A stretch of DNA of 64,000 bases. It comes from Marivariicella sp964432535. Its GTDB lineage: Bacteria > Bacteroidota > Bacteroidia > Flavobacteriales > Flavobacteriaceae. Where the stretch lies: the NCBI GenBank assembly GCA_964432535.1, contig CAYSNJ010000007.1, positions 23,744-87,743 on the forward strand. The letters are read 5' to 3'. How positions within the stretch are numbered: the stretch's first letter is position 1; each line of letters begins with the position of its first letter. This document shows, piece by piece, positions 41,908-49,899 of this stretch. The translations under genes were made by a program, and so were the position numbers. The notes beneath the pieces were generated by a model. It had not been told where the DNA came from. It made no database searches and saw only the letters and a list, made by a program, of their open reading frames with translations.

Positions 41908-42808
41908 TACTAAAGATTTAATACATTTTCATTTTTTAGTTTTTCTTTGGGGTTTTACATCAATTTTAGGGGCATTAATTAAATTAAATTCAATTCAAAT
42001 TGTTTGGCATCGCATGTTTATCGCACATGTTTTGGTTGGCATTTATCTATTTATTTATAATAGAAAGATGTTTTTTATAAATAGAAAATACATAATTAAA
42101 TTAATTTTAGCAGGCATTTTAATTTCAACCCATTGGGTAGCTTTTTTTTATGCTATAAAAATATCTGGTGTTTCTTTAACATTATCTATAATGGCATCTG
42201 GGGCTTTTATGACTTCATTAATTGAGCCACTAGTTTTTAAAAGAAAATTTTTAATAAAAGAGTTATTATTTGGTTCAGTTACATTGGTGGGATTAATAAT
42301 AATTTTCAGGGCAGAGTTTGATCAATATTTAGCAATATCTATCGCTTTTTTAGCAACAATTTTAAGCGTAATTTTTACACTTATAAATAGTAGTTTAGTT
42401 AAAGAAAAACTTTCTCCACTATCAATTACTTTTTATGAACTTTTCATTGGATGGATTACAATCTCTATTTATATAGTATTTAACACTAATCAATTAGATA
42501 CACTATTTATGTTTTCGATATCCGATATGTTTTTATTATTAATTTTAGGTTCTATTTGTACTGCCTATGCCCATGTTGGTTCTGTAAAAGTAATGCGAAA
42601 TTTATCTCCTTTTTCATTTATGATTATAATAAATCTTGAGCCTGTTTATGCAGTGATTTTATCTTTACTGTTTTTTGGAAAAAATGAATTAATGAGTTTT
42701 GACTTTTATATCGGATTTTCTTTAATTTTGACGGCTATACTATTAGACAGTTTAGATAAACGTAAAACTAGATTAAAGAAATTAACAGAAAAGAATTTAC
42801 ATTTGTAA
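41894..42808 (+). CDS. EamA/DMT family transporter
   Basis: A 304-residue protein of about ten membrane helices in two EamA repeats. Features: FLWGFTSILGALIK near the N-terminus, STHWVAFFYAIKISGVSLT, IEPLVFKRKF, and in the second half TAYAHVGSVKVMRNLSPFS with LEPVYAVILSLLFFGKNE. It is a drug/metabolite transporter, substrate unknown. The start overlaps the permease stop by 14 bases. The C-terminus is Lys-rich (RKTRLKKLTEKN), placing it in the cytoplasm. Confidence 0.9.
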   Translation: MQNDSTKDLIHFHFLVFLWGFTSILGALIKLNSIQIVWHRMFIAHVLVGIYLFIYNRKMFFINRKYIIKLILAGILISTHWVAFFYAIKISGVSLTLSIMASGAFMTSLIEPLVFKRKFLIKELLFGSVTLVGLIIIFRAEFDQYLAISIAFLATILSVIFTLINSSLVKEKLSPLSITFYELFIGWITISIYIVFNTNQLDTLFMFSISDMFLLLILGSICTAYAHVGSVKVMRNLSPFSFMIIINLEPVYAVILSLLFFGKNELMSFDFYIGFSLILTAILLDSLDKRKTRLKKLTEKNLHL

Positions 42809-42826
42809 ATATTACACTGCAAGAAT

Positions 42827-43786
42827 ATGGAATATTTAGATTTTGAAGAACCCATAAAGGATCTTCATGAACAGATAAAAAAATGTAAAGACATAGGGAA
42901 TGAAAGTTCAGTTGATGTGAGTGATACCTGTGGACTTTTGGAGTCAAAATTAGAAGTAACCAAAAAAGAAATTTATTCTAATTTAACTGCTTGGCAAAGG
43001 GTTCAATTATCAAGACACCCTTCAAGACCTTACACTCTTGATTATATAAAATACTTGACCAATGGTACTTTTCTTGAATTACATGGAGATAGAAATATTG
43101 GAGATGACAAGGCAATGATTGGGGGCTTGGGTAAAATAGATCATCAATCTTTTATGTTCATTGGAACCCAAAAAGGATATAACACAAAGACAAGGCAATA
43201 TCGCAATTTTGGTATGGCAAACCCAGAAGGTTACAGAAAATCCTTAAGACTTATGCATTCTGCAGAAAAATTTAATATTCCTATAATATGTTTTATTGAT
43301 ACTCCAGGTGCATTTCCTGGTCTTGAAGCTGAAGAAAGAGGTCAAGGTGAGGCAATCGCCAAAAATATTATAGGTATGATGTCCATAAAGGTTCCTATTA
43401 TTGTTATTGTTATTGGGGAAGGTGCTTCTGGGGGTGCTCTAGGAATAGGTGTGGGAGATAGAGTTTTTATGCTCGAAAACACATGGTATTCTGTAATATC
43501 CCCAGAATCATGTTCTTCAATATTATGGAGAAGTTGGAAGTATAAAGAAGCAGCAGCTGAAGCATTAAAGTTGACTCCAAATGATATGCTGGATGCTAAG
43601 TTAATAGATAAGATAATTAAAGAACCTCTAGGAGGAGCTCATTATGACAGGATATCTACTTTTAATTCTGTTAAAAAAGAAATACTAAACACATTTCAAA
43701 AATTAAAAAAAATAGAGTTTAGAAAAAGAATTGATTTAAGAAGAAATAAATTTTCAAATATGGGAGTTTATGTAGAATCTAAATAG
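42827..43786 (+). CDS. accA: Acetyl-CoA carboxylase carboxyltransferase subunit alpha
   Basis: Transfers carboxyl from biotin to acetyl-CoA to give malonyl-CoA, with AccD. The 319-residue protein has the N-terminal helix LDFEEPIKDLHEQIKK, AWQRVQLSRHPSRPYTLDY, HGDRNIGDDKAMIGG, PEGYRKSLRLM, CFIDTPGAFPGLEAEERGQG and EGASGGALGIGVGD. Four elements line the crotonase-like active site. It follows the EamA gene by 18 bases. Nothing unusual. Confidence 0.97.
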   Translation: MEYLDFEEPIKDLHEQIKKCKDIGNESSVDVSDTCGLLESKLEVTKKEIYSNLTAWQRVQLSRHPSRPYTLDYIKYLTNGTFLELHGDRNIGDDKAMIGGLGKIDHQSFMFIGTQKGYNTKTRQYRNFGMANPEGYRKSLRLMHSAEKFNIPIICFIDTPGAFPGLEAEERGQGEAIAKNIIGMMSIKVPIIVIVIGEGASGGALGIGVGDRVFMLENTWYSVISPESCSSILWRSWKYKEAAAEALKLTPNDMLDAKLIDKIIKEPLGGAHYDRISTFNSVKKEILNTFQKLKKIEFRKRIDLRRNKFSNMGVYVESK

Positions 43787-43865
43787 TAATCCTTGCCTTA
43801 TTAACAAGTTTTATAAGTTATCAACTAAATCACTGTTGACATTTGATTTTGAAATAAAACTCTCA

Positions 43866-43899
43866 TTCCATAAATCAATATTACTTTTGATTTATGGAA
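43866..43899 (+). promoter_or_regulatory. Perfect 13-bp inverted repeat covering the dnaB start codon
   Basis: TTCCATAAATCAA (43866-43878) and TTGATTTATGGAA (43887-43899) are exact inverted copies with an 8-nt spacer. The dnaB ATG (43894-43896) lies in the right arm. In mRNA the start codon and ribosome site would be paired; in DNA it could be an operator. Confidence 0.7.
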
Positions 43900-45429
43900 G
43901 AAAAAAAGTCCCTTTTTAAAACTATTAAACCAAATACTACTATTGTTAATCTTGAGCAGGCAAAACTGCCCCCACAAGCTCTTGATTTAGAGGAAGCGGT
44001 TCTAGGTGCTATGTTAATTGATAAAAAAGGTGTTGATGAAGTAATTGATATTTTACAGCCTGAAGCTTTTTATAAAACTGCACATCAATATATTTTTGAA
44101 GAAATATTATTATTGTTTGAATCTACAAGTCCAATCGACTTACTTACTGTTTCATCCGCACTTCGAAAGGCAGGAAGACTTGATGTCATTGGGGGTGATT
44201 ATTATTTAGTTCAATTAACTCAAAAAGTTGCAAGTTCTGCTCATATTGAATTTCATGCTAGAATTATTTTGCAAAAACATATTCAAAGAAGTCTTATTAA
44301 AATTTCAAGTGAAATAATTGAAAAATCATACAAGGATTCAACAGATGTTTTAGAACTCTTAGATGAAGCCGAATCTAAACTATATGATGTAACCCAAGGA
44401 AATATTAAAAGATCTTTTTCTTCTGCCCAAAGTTTAGTTATTGAGGCCAAAAAGAAAATTGAAGATATTGCAAGTCGTGAAGGTTTGAGCGGAATTAGTA
44501 GTGGATTTGATGAGATTGATAAATTGACCTCAGGTTGGCAGCCAAGTGATTTAATAATAATTGCTGCAAGACCTGGAATGGGTAAAACAGCATTAACATT
44601 GTCTATGGCCAGAAACATTGCAGTTGGAAGACAAGTTCCCGTAGCATTTTTCTCATTGGAAATGTCATCAGTGCAATTAATCACTAGACTGATTTCTGCT
44701 GAAACTGGACTATCTTCAGAAAAGTTAAGAACAGGTAAATTAGCTCAACACGAATGGCAACAGTTAAACGTAAAGGTTAGTGATTTGGAAAAGGCTCCAT
44801 TATACATCGATGACTCTCCTTCACTATCAATTTTTGAATTAAGAGCAAAGGCTAGAAGATTATCTAGACTTCACGGAATCAAATTAATTGTTATTGACTA
44901 TTTACAATTAATGACGGCTGCAACTAATAATAAATCAGGGAATAGAGAGCAAGAAATTTCAACAATTTCAAGAAATTTAAAAGCTCTTGCAAAGGAACTG
45001 GATACCCCAGTAATTGCTCTTTCCCAATTATCAAGAGCTGTTGAGACAAGAGGTGGTACTAAAAGGCCTCAATTATCAGACCTTAGAGAGTCAGGAGCTA
45101 TAGAACAGGATGCTGACATTGTTTCTTTTATTTATCGTCCTGAGTATTACGGAATAGACGAATGGGACGACGAGGAAAGAAGTCCTTCAGATGGGCAGGC
45201 TGAATTTATTGTAGCGAAACACAGAAATGGAGGTTTAGATAACATAAGACTTAAATTTATTGCTCATCTTGGTAAGTTTGAAAATGTTTCAGATTTTGAT
45301 TCATCTTCTGAATTTGAGTCAAAAATGAATATTGAAAATAATACCATCTCAAAAAAAAACATTCCTAATGCTAATGATGCATTCGGAAATTCTTACAATG
45401 ATTCAAATATAGATGATACTCCTTTTTAA
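43894..45429 (+). CDS. dnaB: Replicative DNA helicase DnaB
   Basis: Hexameric fork helicase. The 511-residue protein has the N-terminal DnaB domain (PPQALDLEEAVLGAMLID ... residues about 25-130), a linker, and the RecA-like domain with Walker A IIIAARPGMGKTALTLS, SLEMSSVQLITRL, Walker B LIVIDYLQLM and ALSQLSRAVETRG. Arg-finger region REQEISTISRNLKALAKEL follows. The C-terminal ~50 residues are acidic and Ser/Asn-rich. The ATG is buried in a perfect inverted repeat; see findings. Confidence 0.98.
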   Translation: MEEKKSLFKTIKPNTTIVNLEQAKLPPQALDLEEAVLGAMLIDKKGVDEVIDILQPEAFYKTAHQYIFEEILLLFESTSPIDLLTVSSALRKAGRLDVIGGDYYLVQLTQKVASSAHIEFHARIILQKHIQRSLIKISSEIIEKSYKDSTDVLELLDEAESKLYDVTQGNIKRSFSSAQSLVIEAKKKIEDIASREGLSGISSGFDEIDKLTSGWQPSDLIIIAARPGMGKTALTLSMARNIAVGRQVPVAFFSLEMSSVQLITRLISAETGLSSEKLRTGKLAQHEWQQLNVKVSDLEKAPLYIDDSPSLSIFELRAKARRLSRLHGIKLIVIDYLQLMTAATNNKSGNREQEISTISRNLKALAKELDTPVIALSQLSRAVETRGGTKRPQLSDLRESGAIEQDADIVSFIYRPEYYGIDEWDDEERSPSDGQAEFIVAKHRNGGLDNIRLKFIAHLGKFENVSDFDSSSEFESKMNIENNTISKKNIPNANDAFGNSYNDSNIDDTPF

Positions 45430-45444
45430 AGTATTAAGCTATAT

Positions 45445-46641
45445 ATGAAAAATATTTCATTCGCCTCCGGTCCTGCAATAGTGATAACTGCTGCTTTTAT
45501 AGGTCCAGGAAGTTTAACTATTTGTGCTATTGCTGGTGTTGATTTTGGATATGAACTACTTTGGGCTGTTTTACTTTCGTGCCTCATAACAATTTTTTTT
45601 CAAAACACTATTGCTAATTTAAGTTTTAAAACAGGTAAGGGTTTAGTTGAATTGCTCAATGATAAGTTAAAGAATTCAGTATTTCGTTATTTAGTTATAT
45701 CATTTGTTTTAATTTCAATTTTCTTTGGAAATGCAGCCTACGAAGCTGGAAATATTACTGGAGCCTATATTGGGTTAGAGAATCTTATTAAACTATCATC
45801 TCTTCAATATGAGGAAATCTCAACAAGTATTTTACTTCTAATAATTACAACAATTATTATGATTATTGTATGGAGAGATAACAATAGGTTAATTAAAAAT
45901 ATTTTAGGTGTTACAGTTCTTATGATGAGTATATCATTTTTAATAGCATCAATACTAACAAAACCAGACATATATATAATATTAGATAGTTTTCTCACAC
46001 CAAGATGGAGACCTGAATCTTGGAAAACTATTGTTGCAGTTTTAGGAACGACTGTAGTTCCTTATAATTTATTTTTACATGCAGCGCTTGTAAAGAAGGA
46101 CAAGAATAGTTTGAATATTTCATATTTGAGAAGAGATACATTTATAGCTGTAGCTTTTGGAGGTATAATTTCATCATCAATTATAATTGCGGCAGCTGGA
46201 TCTAATATTGATGAAATACAATCAATAAATGATTTAGGAAATTCATTGAGTAAATTATACGGATCTAACTCAAGTATATTAATTTCAATTGGACTTTTTT
46301 GTGCGGGTTTAAGTTCAGCTATCACTGCTCCAATTGCAGCTGGATATGTAGTTGAAGAATCTCTTAAAAATTTTAAATACAAAAATATATTTAAAAAAAT
46401 AGCTATATATATTGTTGTTTTTACAGGTTTAGTGTTTGCAAAATCTGGATATCAACCCATTGAATTAATAAGAATAGCTCAAATTGCAAATGGATTATTA
46501 CTTCCTTTAATTACTTTGTTTGTTAGTATCTTATGTTTGCCAAAAAAAAATGACTTTTTGATTTTAAAAATTAGATTCTTAATTATCATCATTTTGTTTA
46601 TACTTTTTACATTTCTAGCTTTTAAGGTTTTATTTTTATAG
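45445..46641 (+). CDS. Nramp-related transporter with non-canonical metal-site residues
   Basis: A 398-residue membrane protein with about 11 helices of the Nramp/LeuT-like family. Helix 1 reads AFIGPGSLTICAIAG, where true Nramp metal transporters have DPGN; here D is G and N is S. Helix 6 reads GTTVVPYNLFLHA, in place of MPHN, so the metal-binding Met and His are Val and Tyr. Genes of this type occur beside pxpABC in many bacteria (B. subtilis YcsG). Here it precedes pxpA by 24 bases, so a role in uptake for the oxoproline pathway is likely and metal transport is doubtful. Confidence 0.85.
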   Translation: MKNISFASGPAIVITAAFIGPGSLTICAIAGVDFGYELLWAVLLSCLITIFFQNTIANLSFKTGKGLVELLNDKLKNSVFRYLVISFVLISIFFGNAAYEAGNITGAYIGLENLIKLSSLQYEEISTSILLLIITTIIMIIVWRDNNRLIKNILGVTVLMMSISFLIASILTKPDIYIILDSFLTPRWRPESWKTIVAVLGTTVVPYNLFLHAALVKKDKNSLNISYLRRDTFIAVAFGGIISSSIIIAAAGSNIDEIQSINDLGNSLSKLYGSNSSILISIGLFCAGLSSAITAPIAAGYVVEESLKNFKYKNIFKKIAIYIVVFTGLVFAKSGYQPIELIRIAQIANGLLLPLITLFVSILCLPKKNDFLILKIRFLIIIILFILFTFLAFKVLFL

Positions 46642-46665
46642 TTTAATAAAATTAATTAAAAACTG

Positions 46666-47379
46666 ATGCAAATAAATATTGATCTAGGTGAGGGAGGTAA
46701 ATATGATTTGAGTTTTATGCCTCACATTACTAGTTGTAGTATAGCTTGTGGAGGTCATTATGGAACAGTTCAAACAATTAAAAACACTATATCTTTAGCT
46801 TTAAGTCATGGTGTTAATGTTGGGTCACATCCTTCATATCCAGACAAAGAAAACTTTGGTAGAAAATCTATGAATTTAAAGTTAAATGATTTTCAAGATT
46901 CAATTAAAAGTCAGTTGTTAAAATTTAAACAAGCTCTTGTTTTTTTTAATACTAAATGGCACCATTGCAAAGCCCATGGAGCTTTGTATAATGATATTGC
47001 TGAAAACGGAAAATTAACCCAAGCATATCTTGAAGTTTTATGTGAATTTCCAGAAATCAACTTTCTAATTCTACCTGCTTCAAAGCCAATTGTTAAACAG
47101 GCAAAAAAAATGAGGTTTAATGTTCTTAATGAAGTGTTTTCAGATAGAAAATACAATGAATCATTTTCTTTAATTCCACGGAATGAAAAACACTCAGTTA
47201 TAGAATCATCTGACGAGTTTTCCGATAATTTAAATCGTTTATTAAATCAAAATATTCTTCTTTCAAATGGTTTTATAAAAAAAATATCATATGATACTAT
47301 CTGTCTTCACAGTGATACCCCAAAGTCAAAAAAATTTCTTAAAATAATTAAGAATATAGTTTCTGAAAAAAAGTTATGA
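46666..47379 (+). CDS. pxpA: 5-oxoprolinase subunit A (PxpA, LamB/YcsF family)
   Basis: A 237-residue protein of the LamB/YcsF family, subunit of the ATP-dependent 5-oxoprolinase PxpABC that opens pyroglutamate to glutamate. The N-terminal INIDLGEGGKYD, SIACGGHYGTVQTI (CGFHAGD in most members), GVNVGSHPSYPDKENFGRK and WHHCKAHGALYND match the family. The sequence is divergent from E. coli PxpA but the three-gene context supports the call. It overlaps pxpB by 4 bases. Confidence 0.9.
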   Translation: MQINIDLGEGGKYDLSFMPHITSCSIACGGHYGTVQTIKNTISLALSHGVNVGSHPSYPDKENFGRKSMNLKLNDFQDSIKSQLLKFKQALVFFNTKWHHCKAHGALYNDIAENGKLTQAYLEVLCEFPEINFLILPASKPIVKQAKKMRFNVLNEVFSDRKYNESFSLIPRNEKHSVIESSDEFSDNLNRLLNQNILLSNGFIKKISYDTICLHSDTPKSKKFLKIIKNIVSEKKL

Positions 47380-48110
47380 TGCATTTTAAAACTAATTTTA
47401 AGTTATTTGGAGAAAAAGTAATAATTGTTGATATAAATAAATATATAAATAATCCTGTTTCTTTAGCATGGCGCTCTGAGCTTTGTGTTTCTCTTCAGAA
47501 TGAATTTCAAAATATATTAAATGATGTTGTATTTACATTATCTGAAATAACTATTTTTTTAAAAATTACTCCAGAAAAATTTCATTTACAACAAATTCAT
47601 AAATTTATAATAAATTTTTCTTTAAATAAAAAAAATATAATTAGAACTTTGTGGGAAGTTACTGCTTGCTTTGATCAAATTTATTGTGAAAATATTTTAA
47701 TTAACAATAAGAAAAAATTAATTTCTCACCAGTGCTATATCTCAGAATTTTTAAATTGTAATTTTGAAGTTCATCATTATGGCTTTTTACCTGGTTTTAT
47801 TTATTTGTCTGGACTTCCATCAAAACTACATTTAAGTAGAAAAGCTACTCCTGAAAAAAATATTCTCCCAGGCACTATATCAGTTGGAGAATCTTATGTA
47901 GGTGTTTACCCTCAGAACAGTCCAGGAGGCTGGAACAGAATAGGAAGAACAAACCACTCTTTTTTTAACAAAAAGAGTACTCCACCCTGTTTTGTTTTGC
48001 CTGGTGATAAAATTAAATTTACTTCTATTGATATTGATGAATATCAAAGGGAAATGAATAACATAAATACTAAAATTTTAAAATCACAACAATTTGAAAT
48101 CGTTTTTTAA
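47376..48110 (+). CDS. pxpB: 5-oxoprolinase subunit B (PxpB/KipI)
   Basis: A 244-residue protein of the KipI/AHS1 family. Conserved C-terminal half: HHYGFLPGFIYLSGLPSKL, RKATPEKNILPGTISVGE, VGVYPQNSPGGWNRIGRT and CFVLPGDKIKF. With PxpC it forms the carboxylase-like half of 5-oxoprolinase. Its ATG is in the ATGATG overlapping the pxpA stop, and its last 17 bases overlap pxpC. Confidence 0.93.
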   Translation: MMHFKTNFKLFGEKVIIVDINKYINNPVSLAWRSELCVSLQNEFQNILNDVVFTLSEITIFLKITPEKFHLQQIHKFIINFSLNKKNIIRTLWEVTACFDQIYCENILINNKKKLISHQCYISEFLNCNFEVHHYGFLPGFIYLSGLPSKLHLSRKATPEKNILPGTISVGESYVGVYPQNSPGGWNRIGRTNHSFFNKKSTPPCFVLPGDKIKFTSIDIDEYQREMNNINTKILKSQQFEIVF

Positions 48111-48972
48111 AGTAATTGATCCTGGGTTTTATACTTCTATTCAAGACCAAGGCCGCTATGGTTTCAGAAGATTTGGATTCCCTGTATCGGGTCCAATGGA
48201 TTCTATTTCTTATAAAAATGCTAACCACTTAGTTGGAAATTTATATAATGAAGCTGTTTTAGAATCTACATTAAAAGGACCCAAATTACTATTTTCAGCA
48301 CCCACAATTGTTGCTGTAAGTGGTGCAATGACATCTATTTTCAAAAATGACAAACCTGTTGAGTTAAATAAATCTTTTTTTTGTGATCTAGGCGATACTC
48401 TAGAGTTAGGTTTCGTTGAAAAAGGTTTTAGAAATTATATAAGCTTTAAAGGCGGGATTATACAAAACAAGATTTTTGGTAGTTATTCTCAATACCATCC
48501 AATTACAGAATATAGTAAAATACAAAAGGGAGAAAATATTAAATTCAAATCATTAAATACTCATGAAAATAAATTTAAAAATCCAAAAATAAATAATTTG
48601 TATTTAAATACTAATTTAAAAGTATTTGAAGGTCCCTATTGGGATAAATTGAATAATAGCTTGAAAAATAAAATATTAAAAACAGAATTTAAAATTGGTT
48701 CTAATGACAGAATGGCATATAGATTATCAGGAAAAGGTATTTTGGTAAATAAAATTGTATCACATAGTGCTTCTGTTATTCCAGGAACAGTTCAATTAAC
48801 TCCTTCGGGAGATTTAATTATTGTTATGCGAGATGGACAGGTTACTGGAGGTTATCCTAGAATATTACAATTAACTGAAAAATCACAATCAATTTTATCT
48901 CAAATTAGTACAGGTAAAATAGTTAGTTTTGAAATTAATGAATACGATAGGTTTCATCATTGGGAATTCTAA
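48094..48972 (+). CDS. pxpC: 5-oxoprolinase subunit C (PxpC/KipA)
   Basis: A 292-residue AHS2/KipA family protein starting at TTG 48094 inside pxpB. It begins FKVIDPGFYTSIQDQGRYG, FGFPVSGPMDSISYKNAN, then SYSQYHPITEYSKIQKGE, and the C-terminal SASVIPGTVQLTPSGDLI, MRDGQVTGGYPRI. The TTG is the only start that keeps the conserved N-terminus. Completes the Nramp-like/pxpABC operon. It overlaps the end of a convergent nitroreductase gene by 38 bases. Confidence 0.94.
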   Translation: MKSFFKVIDPGFYTSIQDQGRYGFRRFGFPVSGPMDSISYKNANHLVGNLYNEAVLESTLKGPKLLFSAPTIVAVSGAMTSIFKNDKPVELNKSFFCDLGDTLELGFVEKGFRNYISFKGGIIQNKIFGSYSQYHPITEYSKIQKGENIKFKSLNTHENKFKNPKINNLYLNTNLKVFEGPYWDKLNNSLKNKILKTEFKIGSNDRMAYRLSGKGILVNKIVSHSASVIPGTVQLTPSGDLIIVMRDGQVTGGYPRILQLTEKSQSILSQISTGKIVSFEINEYDRFHHWEF

Positions 48973-49663
48973 ACCTTTTGCCATAAACGCCCTCATTTTT
49001 TCTAATACCACATCCAATTACCATACTTATTTCAGTTTTTGATGGAATGTTTAAGTTTTTTTTAATTCTATTAGAATCAAAACCTTCCATAGGGCATGTG
49101 TCGTATCCAATCCCTGCCATACTAATCATAAATGTTTGTGCCGCCAAGGCAGCACTCTTATGAACAATCACTCTAACGTCACTATTTCCAACCTCTTGGT
49201 ACATAGGTTTGAATAGACTTATGGTTTTTACATACAATTTTTTAAAAACACCTTTTATTCCATAAAAATCAGAATAAATCATTGGTACTAATTTTTCATA
49301 ATAATAAAGTGCTTTTTCTCTTTTGACTGGATCTAAATTTTTTATTTTTGATAAAGAAGTTTTGATATTATTCAAGTTAGAATTCAATCTTTTTTTCCAC
49401 AAATCTCTTCTAACCACAACAATCAAAAACTGTTCAGCTGTATTTGCTGCTGGCTGATTGAAGCAAGATATTGCAATTTCTTTCTTTTTCTTTTTGGAAA
49501 CTATATGATGAAACTCCCATAGCTGCATATTGCTACTTGAGGGGGCTAAATGTGCCTGTTCAATACATTTTTTCACCTTATTTACATCAATCTGCTTTTC
49601 AGGATCATAAACACGAACAGATCTTCTAAAATCTATTGCTTGACTAACCGATTTTTCTTGCAT
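48935..49663 (-). CDS. Nitroreductase family protein
   Basis: A 242-residue flavin enzyme. Features: SQAIDFRRSVRVYD (FMN phosphate-binding Arg pair), EQAHLAPSSSNMQLWEFH, LAAQTFMISMAGIGYDTCPMEGFD and IPSKTEISMVIGCG. These match the nitroreductase fold with NAD(P)H-dependent reduction of quinones, nitro compounds or enones; the true substrate is unknown. Single gene; tail overlaps pxpC by 38 bases. Confidence 0.9.
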   Translation of the reverse strand: MQEKSVSQAIDFRRSVRVYDPEKQIDVNKVKKCIEQAHLAPSSSNMQLWEFHHIVSKKKKKEIAISCFNQPAANTAEQFLIVVVRRDLWKKRLNSNLNNIKTSLSKIKNLDPVKREKALYYYEKLVPMIYSDFYGIKGVFKKLYVKTISLFKPMYQEVGNSDVRVIVHKSAALAAQTFMISMAGIGYDTCPMEGFDSNRIKKNLNIPSKTEISMVIGCGIRKNEGVYGKRFRIPNDETYRIH

Positions 49664-49830
49664 ACTGATGACACATTCTATTTTAAAAAGGATTATTTTT
49701 GTTGCAAATATGATAAATTTTTAAATATATTTTAAAATTATAATGAGATTAATTTATTTGAGTCGCAGCTTATCAAATGTATAATTTATTGATTTATATG
49801 TTGTTAAGTGTAAATTGTGCATTTTGGATA

Positions 49831-49838
49831 TAGTTTTG
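49831..49838 (+). promoter_or_regulatory. Possible -7 box for the ilv operon
   Basis: TAGTTTTG fits TAnnTTTG about 60 bases before the ilvD ATG. The rest of the 236-base gap (49664-49899) is AT-rich; I see no T-box, leader peptide or attenuator in it. Confidence 0.35.
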
Positions 49839-49899
49839 AATTATTACATAATTTTATCTAATATCCTGTTCTAATTAATTTTATATAATAATTTAAATT

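Noticed and set aside
49664..49899. Possible T-box or leader-peptide attenuator before ilvD
   Set aside because: No T-box core sequence, no run of Ile/Val/Leu codons in a short ORF and no terminator hairpin could be seen in the 236-base gap.
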